A stretch of DNA of 64,000 nt from Ichthyophis bannanicus (lineage: Eukaryota > Chordata > Amphibia > Gymnophiona > Ichthyophiidae), in contig CM066032.1 of assembly GCA_033557465.1 (NCBI GenBank), positions 445,282,270-445,346,269 of the forward strand. The letters are read 5' to 3'. Both the position numbers and the translations under genes were made by a program. The notes under the pieces are model-generated. The model had not been told where the DNA came from. It saw only the letters and a list, made by a program, of their open reading frames with translations, and ran no database searches. Below, piece by piece: positions 57,000 through 64,000 of the stretch (positions within the stretch are counted from its first letter, which is position 1; each line of letters starts with the position of its first letter).

Positions 57000-57470
57000 A
57001 TAAAGATATCTATACAGAAATTTCCTAAAAGGCTGAATAATCCTAAAGCATACTACCATCCTTAAATACCAGGCTCCCAAATCAAAAAGTCAGATGATCA
57101 AAAACTCCTCCTTCACAACAAAGTAAACCAATTAACAGATTGATTTAAACCCACAGGCTCAATGGATCCAACTCTATACATCCACCTATGTTCATAAAGC
57201 ATTAGCTGTTTCCTATAATTACCACCCCTCCAAGTTTGTGGTAGATGTTCTAAAACCCTCCATCTAATATCATTAACTGAGTGCTGATAACACATCCAAT
57301 GGGTCACTAACGGTGCAAATTCTCTTATTGTTGATATGACTCCTATGCTTACTCAACCAAATCCAAACTTTTCTTGTAGTACAAACCACATAAATCATCA
57401 AACAAGGACATATAATCATATATACAACATCCATAGTATCACATGAAGAATAGCTTCATTAATTATTAAT
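57000..57470 (-). pseudogene. PLE GIY-YIG endonuclease, C-terminal relic
   Basis: The minus-strand ORF (57,307-57,113) has VNDIRWRVLEHLPQTWRGGN, YRKQLMLYEHRWMYRVGSIE and PVGLNQSVNWFTLL. This is the RGG...EQRWIxRLGT...P.GLN end of Penelope-like endonucleases. Upstream, GCVISTQLMILDGG-type frames are broken. The GIY and YIG blocks themselves are not readable. Confidence 0.7.
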
Positions 57471-57476
57471 TAATTA

Positions 57477-59165
57477 ATGGAAACAGCTAATGGAAGAAAG
57501 CCCATCAACACAACTATAATTCAGGTATATGCCCTAAGAACAGCTGCAGAAGAGGAAGAAGTTGATGAGTTCTATGAACAAGTACACGCTGAAATTGACA
57601 GAACATGCAAACAGGATAGCCTGATAGTCATGGGTGACTGGAACACAAACGTTGGCAACAAAAAGGAAGGCAAAGCGGTTGGAAAACATGGACTTGGCAA
57701 CAGAAATGAAACTGAAGAAAGACTGATAAAATTCTGCAAGACCAATGAGCTATTCATCTCAAACATCTTCTTCCAGCAACACAAGTGCCAGCTGTACATA
57801 TGGACTTCGCCCAGTGGATTGTACAAATTGACTACATCTGTGGAAGACAATGATGGAAAATCTTGATAACATCAACAAAGACAAAACCTAGAACTGTCTG
57901 TGGTCCAGATCTCCAACTACTACTATGCAAACTCAAGCTAAAGTTGAAAAAGAGCAAACCACACATGAATGTAGCAAAATATAGCTTTGAGAATATACCA
58001 CTGGAATTTAAAGACTGCCTGAAAAATCGATTTGCTGCTTTAGATATAAATGACAGAGTTCCAGAAGAGTATGGGATGACATCAAGAAGGCTGTGTTGGA
58101 AGAAAGCAAGAAGTCTCTACATAAGGTGAAAAAGCAATAACGGCCAAAATGGATGACTGAAGAAACTCCAATTTTTTTCCAGAAAAGCTAAAGTCAGAGG
58201 AGAAAAAAAGGCAATCGCAGAACTCAATAGAGATTTCTAACATGAAGCAAGACAAGACAAGACAAGAAGTACTACAATGACACATGCAAGGAAATAGAAT
58301 CAGACCTATTAGAGGAAGAACAAGATCAGCTTTTCTAAAGCTACAAGAATTAAAGAAAAAATGCTACAAGATGTTCAAGGATCCATGCTGAATGATGCTG
58401 AGAAGATTAAGAAAAGGTGGAAAGAATATACAGAGTCATTATACCATAAAGATCAAGTAGACCAACAGCCGTTTCAACCTGTACCTAATGATCAGGAACC
58501 ATTGGTGATGAAAGAAGAAGTCGAAGCAGCATTGAAAGAAGAAAAGTGACCCGACCAACTGTGGAAATCATGGTTCAATCACTCTGATCCCACATGCCAG
58601 CAGGCTTCTACTCAAGATCATTCAGCAGAGACTACAATCATACCTGGAACGAGAACTGCCTGAAGTGCAAGCAGGGTTCAGGAAAGGGCGAGAAATGAGA
58701 GACATTATTGCGGATGTGAGATGGATCCTTGAAAAGACAAAAGAATACCAAAAGGATATCCATATGTGTTTTATCGACTATAGCAAGGCTTTTGACTGTG
58801 TAAACCATGAGAAACTCTGGGCCACATTAAGAAGCATGGATATACCAGAACACTGATTGTTCTCTTACATAATCTTTACATTGATCAAGAAGCAACAGTT
58901 CGAATGGAAATAGTAGAAACAGAATTGTTTAAAATCAGCAAAAGTGTACAACAAGGCTGCATACGTTCCCCCTACCTGTTAAATTTATATGCAAAACAAA
59001 TCATCATAGAAGCAGGACTGTATGAAGACAACCTAGGTGTGAAGATTGATGGAGGACTCAACAACCTTCGCTGTGCTGATGATACCACATTACTGGCTGA
59101 AAGTGAAGACGAATTGAAATATTTGCTTCTGAAGATCAAGGAATACAGTCTTAAAATGGGTCTAC
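57477..59165 (+). mobile_element. RTE-type LINE relic (endonuclease plus RT)
   Basis: Endonuclease (57,477-57,866): NTTIIQVYALRTAAEEEEVD EFYEQ-like, LIVMGDWNTNVGNKKEGKA, HGLGNRNETEERLIKFCKTN, FFQQHKCQLYIWTSPSG. Linker with PTEVWDDIKKAVLE-like helical text (58,060-58,550). RT: AGFRKGREMRDIIADVRWIL and IHMCFIDYSKAFDCVNHEKL (58,665-58,850), VQQGCIRSPYLLNLYAKQII (58,950-59,000), and LRCADDTTLLAESEDELKYL (59,065-59,130; the catalytic loop reads CADD in place of YADD). This is characteristic of the RTE/BovB clade. It is 5'- and 3'-incomplete and broken near 57,870, 58,120 and 58,550. Confidence 0.85.
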
Positions 59166-59184
59166 ACCAGGGGCGGTTCTATCA

Positions 59185-59493
59185 CTAGGCCTTCCTTGTC
59201 GGAAGGTTTATGTGGGCCGTACATCTCGTCTTATGAAGCAGAGATTGTTGGAACATAGATCTCTCATTAATAATAAATTACTATCTGCTCCGGTAACACA
59301 ACATTGTTATGATAGTCATCATGACTTTCGGGATTTACGATGGCACATAATCAATCATATTCCGTGTTCTATTTGGGGTGGAGACCGCATACACCGTTTG
59401 CAACACAGAGAGCAATTTTGGATTTACCGCCTAAATTCTGTCTCGCCGGCAGGCTTAAACCTTGCTTTGGATTGGTGGAGTTTGATTGATTGA
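59185..59493 (+). pseudogene. PLE GIY-YIG endonuclease fragment
   Basis: The readable frame starts upstream of any ATG: LPCRKVYVGRTSRLMKQRLL (the YVGRT block matches YIG), then VTQHCYDSHHDFRDLRWHII, IWGGDRIHRLQHREQFWIYR and LNSVSPAGLNLALDWWSLID. This is the complete C-terminal part of a Penelope-like GIY-YIG endonuclease, which nicks DNA for reverse transcription. The frame is open to its natural stop at 59,493, but RT and the GIY strand are missing through truncation at about 59,180, where it abuts the RTE relic. Confidence 0.85.
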
Positions 59494-59495
59494 AT

Positions 59496-60070
59496 TCCCC
59501 TTTTGACCAATGATAGCCCGTTTTCTGTTCAGGGTGGGAACGAGGCTGGGTTCAAAACTATGGAGGACAGAGTGTGAAATTCAGATGTAGGTGCAGGATG
59601 AAGGACCAGGAGTTTCGGAGGTCCGAAACACGACGTTGTGTACACCAACACCACACAAGGGTATACACGTCTTTTTGAACTGTCCTACATTGGAGTGCTT
59701 ATAATTTGAGCAGAAGGATACAGGGTTTGGGTCCGGTATGGGCTTGAAGATATCTTTTCATACCTTGGAATTTAAGGCTTTTCATCGATTTGGATTTACT
59801 AATGGAAGAGACACGGAAAAACTTCAACCAATGATCCCGGACTTTAAGATAAGTTATACCTTTACTGTTGTTAAAGCACTTCTGATGATGCTACTGGGAT
59901 ACGCTGAGGAGGGTTTTGAATTCTGCCTCAGGAAATTTCAAAGAGGATTATCCTCTTTTTAAAAAGAGAAAAAAGGAGGGTTTGCTACGAGTGAGAGGGA
60001 GGGTTCCCTACTCGCATGGCAAACGATCCGCCAAAAAATTACGTTAAAAGATTAAGAAATACTGGGGCTG
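59496..60070 (+). mobile_element. PLE 3' untranslated region
   Basis: It follows the endonuclease stop directly and contains the hammerhead-like fold at 59,590-59,646. The right edge is uncertain. The small ORF at 59,738-59,962 has no family features. Confidence 0.5.
59590..59646 (+). ncRNA. Hammerhead-ribozyme-like fold in PLE 3' region
   Basis: Stem I is GGTG (59,590-59,593) with CACC (59,643-59,646). The first core stretch reads CAGGATGA, one substitution and one extra base away from CTGATGA. Stem II is GGACC/GGTCC with a 12-base loop. GAAA is intact (59,625-59,628). Stem III is ACAC/GTGT with a six-base loop, followed by the cleavable A at 59,642. The order and spacing fit a hammerhead, as found in PLEs. 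The core changes probably make it inactive. Confidence 0.55.
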
Positions 60071-60160
60071 ATTAAAGTGGTTTTTGCTTATCTCTTAATT
60101 GTTTATAGATGGTAGCGGGATAGCAATAACAGTCTTATCATTGTGTACTTTCAAGGGGGC

Positions 60161-60342
60161 GGCACTCCGGCAGTCGCAGCTGTGTTTATTTCTGATTTTG
60201 CCGCCTCTGGCCAACCACTGCCTTCCCGTCGCCTTTTTTCCCACTCAAGCTTGTCCAAGTGAGAAAAAAAGTGACAGGAAGGCAGTGGTAGGCCAGAGGC
60301 AGCAAAGTAAAAAATAAATACAGCCGTGACTGCTGGAATGCC
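60161..60342. repeat. Long imperfect palindrome (foldback)
   Basis: Arms of about 85 bp (60,161-60,246 and 60,257-60,342) meet at a centre with AAGCTT. Matching blocks include CCACTGCCTTCC/GGAAGGCAGTGG and CCGCCTCTGGCC/GGCCAGAGGCAG. I judge about 85% identity by eye. Part of the left arm (TGTTTATTTCTGATTTTGCC) recurs at 62,766. Confidence 0.85.
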
Positions 60343-60484
60343 GTCTCCCCTGCTTTTTTTTCCCCACTCAGTTCCTTGGAGAAAGGGCCGGCCTGTGTTA
60401 TGTGTGGGAATGTCACCTGCACATGGCCTCACATACTCCTGACCAGCTAAAGAAGTATGCACTGAGGCTTGAATGGGAATCATG

Positions 60485-60783
60485 AGGAGGTCTGGGGCTT
60501 TGATCAGGAACAGCTGATGGTGTGGTGATCACAGCAGGGAGAGCAGTAGAGCATCAGGGAAGGAAGTGTCTGTTTAATCTCATCGGAGTCTCTAACAGGT
60601 CTGACTCTACCTCCACTCCACCCCACCACCCCCCCCCCCCCCACACACACACACACACATACCTTCCCCGATGGGGCTGTGATTGGGAACATCGTGGCCT
60701 TCCCCGATGCTCTACTGCTCTCCCTGGTGTTTTTGGGGTCAGCCACGATGTTCCCGATCACAGCCCCAGACCTCTCGATGACT
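60485..60783. repeat. Interleaved inverted repeats with poly-C/CA tract
   Basis: GGGAGAGCAGTAGAGCATCA (60,537) is inverted at 60,698-60,727 with one mismatch, and GAGGTCTGGGGCTTTGATCA (60,485) is inverted at 60,750-60,775. The motif GGGGCTGTGATxGGGAACATC also occurs at 60,672 and inverted at 60,745-60,770. A C-run and (AC)n lie at 60,628-60,660. Confidence 0.8.
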
Positions 60784-61679
60784 TCTGCTCAAGTCTCAGA
60801 GCATGCCACCACAAAGTGACTCTCTCTACAGACTTGAGGCCTCACATCAATTTTTCTCTCTTTTTTTTCTTTTATTATGTGGATGCCGGGTCTCAGAGCC
60901 CAGAAGTAAAAAAACTACGCGGCTGCAAATCGCAGCCACAGGAGCACCAGCAAACCCCCAATGGCATTTTATTATTTTAAAAATATGCTGGCTTTTTCTA
61001 CCTTCCACACAGCTACAGAAAATGAAAAAAAAAACACCTTCTTAGCTTCTCCCTGCAGCCCCGGAGCGATGCCAGACCCCCGGAGCAACAACACAAAAAA
61101 AACAAAACCAACTGCTTCAGCAGCCATCTTTGGGCACCCAACAGGTACCTTATATTTTTTTATGTTTTCTGTCTTTACTTTTGCTAGGTTACATTCTGGT
61201 CATGCCATACAGCAGTGTTGTGGGTCTTTAGCTATTGCCTGAAAAATATGCCTAAGTCAATGATTTAATAAAACCTAACCTCATAACATATTGTTCTGAG
61301 GACCCAAGATGGTGGACGACTGAAATTATCAACAGTTTTGGCCTTTATCATGTCCTTAATATTCAGCATGGATAAATGTAAGTGATGGCCATTGACTTCT
61401 CAGTTTCTGACCATCCTACTTCAAGCTTAGTTGAAAGAAAGTGCCCCTGTTTAACTTCTACGTACTGAGCGGCACTAGCAGCTACAACCTAGCACAGCCA
61501 TGGGAGAAAAAGGAAAACGCTTCGGTGGCAATTTACTCCCGTGGCTGTGCAGAGGTGAACTGGGGTGCCTGATGTCAAGCTTCACCAACTCTCTCTTAAG
61601 CCAGTCAGGGGCACGTGGGGCCCCTCGTGGTGTGGGGTCATGTGTATGTGTGTGTATGTGTGAGGGGAGGGGGAAGCTG
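60784..61679. other. Unassigned
   Basis: No supported gene. The ORFs here are short and without family features. Confidence 0.4.
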
Positions 61680-61925
61680 CTGGTACTGGAAGAGGACTGC
61701 TTCTGGGGCTAGGACAGGAAATGAACTAATGCAAGGGGATGGGGAGCCTGGGATTGGAAGAGAGATGATTTTGGGAGGGATTGGGACTAGAGGAGAACTG
61801 ATTCTGGGTAGCTAGGATTGGAAATGGGCTGAAGCTGGCAGATGGGGAGAATGGGACTGGAAGGGAGCGGATGCTGGGAGTGGCTGGAACTAGAAAGTGG
61901 CTGATGCTGGGGGAGGAATAGAAGG
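61680..61925. repeat. G/A-rich minisatellite
   Basis: Imperfect units of the type GGGACTGGAAGGGAGCTGAT GCTGGGAG (about 30-50 bp, variable) repeat at least six times. The sequence stays purine-rich to about 62,330. Confidence 0.75.
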
Positions 61926-62420
61926 GGGTGGGGATGGGGCTGGGGCTGGGTGGAGAAAAAAAGCTGGGGGAGTGAGGATGGAGAGGGGAACAGATATTTT
62001 GTGTGGGAGGGAAGAAAAATGGTCATACAGAGGGAAGAGTTGAAAGAGAGGGACATAAGAGTGAATGCTGGGGCAAGAAAGAGGAAAGACGGAGTTAATG
62101 AATATCTAAGAAGGAAATGACTGGATGGCGGAAGGGATCTAGGAGGCACAGAGGGGAATAAGAGTCTAGCGAAGGAATGAGAGGAGAAATGGGGGAGCTG
62201 GGCTGGAGGTTAGAAGAATAGATGGAAAGTTGCCAGAGGAAAAGTCAAAAGGGGATTGAGGACAGAGGGTTAAAATTAAGTGGATGAATGAATAAAGAAA
62301 GAAATGGAGAAAAGAACGAGCAGGGTTTTGTAGTAGTGCACCTGGAGGATAGTAATGCAGAAATATGGTAGCCTTTCTTTATCCTAATTGCACATGTAAA
62401 TGGTTTTCAGACACTCATTA
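61926..62420. other. Purine-rich, unassigned
   Basis: G/A-rich on the plus strand. The minus-strand ORFs are serine/proline/leucine strings caused by composition. Confidence 0.5.
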
Positions 62421-62422
62421 AT

Positions 62423-62538
62423 AGGCGTGTTTACTAAAGGTTAATGTGCTTTCACAAATTTGAATGTATGCTAAGCACAGCAACATCTATTTATGTCTAT
62501 GGCACTTAACACACACGAATGTTTAGTAAACAGGCCCC
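62423..62538. mobile_element. Short Harbinger-like MITE
   Basis: GGCGTGTTTACTAAAGG at the left and TTTAGTAAACAGGCCCC at the right are inverted, with TA/TAA flanks. At about 115 bp it has no coding capacity. The ends match the large elements at 18,754 and 31,593. Confidence 0.65.
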
Positions 62539-62789
62539 TAAGTCATTGCAAGGACAAAAAAGAGGCTTGTGAAGGACTCCTTTGAAAGACGCTTAAAATT
62601 TTAGATGGACAGCATATACATTTTAAAATAAAATAAATTAGATTTATATAAATTAGGCCCGGTAGATATGCAAATATTTGTGCAAACGAGGCCCTGCAAT
62701 TAGTCTCCGCAAAAGACCCCACAACATCCTTGGGCCAACCCTGCTTGGAGGAACCAATAGTGGCTGTGTTTATTTCTGATTTTGCCCCA
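62539..62789. other. Unassigned spacer with a foldback-arm match
   Basis: GCTGTGTTTATTTCTGATTT TGCC at 62,763 matches the foldback arm at 60,179. Nothing else is recognised. Confidence 0.4.
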
Positions 62790-63700
62790 ACTAGTTTATC
62801 TCTTCCTTTGTCACTAACTTTGACTTCTGGATTTCCTTCTTTCTTGAACCATCTTCCCTTTCTCTCATTCTTGGGTATTTTAACATTCACGTTGATGACC
62901 CCTCTGACTCTTATGCCCTAAAGCTCCTTGCCTTAGCCTCCTCATTCAACCTCCAAATGTGTTCTTTGGCCCCTATGCACCAGCATAGTCACCATCTCGA
63001 CTTTGTCTTTTACTACAGCTGCTCACCATAAAGATTCAGCACTTAAATCCTTCCTTTATCTGACCATCATCTGCTAACTTTCACTCTTATTCACATCCCA
63101 ACACAGTCTCAACCAATCTGCACTAACATATTTAGGAATATTCAGGCTATTGACCCAGCAGCTCTCTCCATTGCTCTCTCATCTCCTCTCTCAGTCATTG
63201 CAATTTTTCTGTCTTACATGCTCTCACTCCTCCCATTCCATGGCCTGTGAGGTATACTATATCACAGCCTTGGATGACTTCTAAAATCTACTATCTTCCT
63301 CTGCCCACTCTTCTGATTGCCTTTGGTTTAATTATCATGCCCACAATGACTTCATGCATTTCAAATTCATGCTAACCTCCTCTAAGTCTGCCATAGCACT
63401 TGCCAAGCCAAAGTACTATGTCCATCTGACTAACTTTCTTGCCTCTGACCCTCTCTCTCTCTCTCTTTGCAATGATCAACTCTCTCCTCAAAGTGCCTCC
63501 ACCTCTGACCCCTCCTTCATTTATTGCCCAGGCTTTGGCTGACTACTTCCATGACAAGCTTCATAAGATTTTTTCTTGAGTTCTCCACTAGGTCACTAAC
63601 ATCTCTCCTTTTCCCTCATCCCTCTCAGATCATTTCCTCAAACCCTATCAACCTTCCTTCCTTTATTAAAATTACTGAGGCGGAAACTGCACGCATTCTC
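62790..63700 (+). mobile_element. LINE endonuclease fragment (L2/Rex-like)
   Basis: In plus-strand frames: HLPFLSFLGxFNIHVDDPSD-like text (62,850-62,905), YALKLLALASSFNLQMCSLA, HQHSHHLDFVFYYSC (62,980-63,020) and LSDHHLLTFTLIHIPT (63,055-63,100; the SDH block). Further right, ITEAETARILAARPSSSSPL (63,665-63,720) is the start of the RT linker. This is the order of an APE endonuclease followed by the RT leader of L2/Rex-type LINEs. It breaks off into the tandem repeat at about 63,703. Confidence 0.65.
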
Positions 63701-63702
63701 GC

Positions 63703-64000
63703 AGCCCGGCCCAGCAGCAGCTCTCCGCTTGAACATCGAGCCAGCTCCGCCTCCAGCCAGCCCAAGCCGGCCATCCACCCACCTCCATTCTGCCCAATCG
63801 GGGCAGCCGACGCCGACTTCAAAAGGAGCGCCATCGGGCACAGCAGCCAGATGACTCGCAACCCGGCCCAGCAGCAGCTCTCTGTTCGCGGATCGAGCCA
63901 GCTCTGCCTCCAGCCAGCCCGAGATGGCCGTCCACCCACCTCTGCTCTGCCCAATCGGGGCAGCCGATGCCGACTTCAAAAGGAGCGCCATCGGGCGCAG
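63703..64000. repeat. 157-bp GC-rich tandem repeat, running off the window
   Basis: CCCGGCCCAGCAGCAGCTCT starts at 63,705 and 63,862, and GCCATCGGGC at 63,830 and 63,987, both 157 bp apart. The two units differ by scattered substitutions, and the sequence ends just as a third would begin. The minus-strand ORFs repeat the same peptide in each unit (SASAAPIGQ), but this follows from the repeat and does not show a gene. Confidence 0.85.

Noticed and set aside
61787..62149. 120-codon minus-strand ORF
   Set aside because: Serine/proline/leucine string from a purine-rich tract.
63625..63991. Repeated-peptide ORFs at the window end
   Set aside because: Peptide repetition follows from the 157-bp tandem repeat; no start context or domain supports a gene.

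Overview
This is vertebrate nuclear DNA, not microbial DNA. I see no intact host gene, no rRNA or true tRNA gene, and no CRISPR array. Nearly everything recognisable is transposable-element relics: CR1, L2, L1/Tx1 and RTE LINEs, Penelope-like elements (PLEs), DIRS-type tyrosine-recombinase elements, Tc1, Harbinger-like and hAT DNA transposons, and a tRNA-derived CORE-type SINE. The mixture of abundant CR1 and L2 with DIRS, PLE, Tx1-type L1 and Harbinger-like elements points to a non-mammalian tetrapod. I favour an amphibian, perhaps a caecilian, but that is inference.

Layout: 1-1.9 kb is an L2 3' half. 2.4-5.5 kb is a reversed CR1 with an ORF1 esterase (SGNH) domain. 6.0-7.4 kb is a DIRS recombinase relic. 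7.4-8.7 kb holds two CR1 pieces in opposite orientation. 8.7-16 kb is mostly unassigned, with CR1 and SINE copies, a CA-rich repeat and an LTR-like repeat. 16.0-18.2 kb is a CR1 reverse-transcriptase half.

18,220-35,842 is one Tc1 transposon opened up by later insertions. It contains an ORF1-only L1 (HAL1-like) element; that contains a large Harbinger-like element; that contains a nearly full-length L1/Tx1 LINE. A second, inverted member of the same Harbinger-like family and a SINE sit elsewhere in the Tc1. The boundaries rest on matching target-site duplications (TSDs) and inverted ends, and the Tc1 reassembles to about 1.58 kb, the normal size for the family.

36.4-44.8 kb is an L1/Tx1 relic split by a PLE-like composite (38,548-44,521, 13-bp TSD) whose two ends are inverted copies carrying a hammerhead-ribozyme-like core. 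That composite is itself split by a GC-rich, 3'-truncated DIRS element flanked by 122-bp direct repeats. 45-53 kb has L2 and CR1 relics, including a CR1 inserted in a CR1, plus two short unassigned stretches with coding-like ORFs. 53-60 kb has an LTR-like fragment, MITEs and an RTE LINE between two PLE endonuclease relics; the downstream PLE has a hammerhead-like fold in its 3' region. 60-64 kb has foldback repeats, a minisatellite, a LINE endonuclease fragment and a 157-bp tandem repeat running off the window end.

The elements do not work together as a pathway. The window is a record of successive insertions. Its most unusual parts are the Harbinger-like family loaded with tRNA-like modules, the inverted-hammerhead PLE composite, and the DIRS insertion with long flanking duplications.
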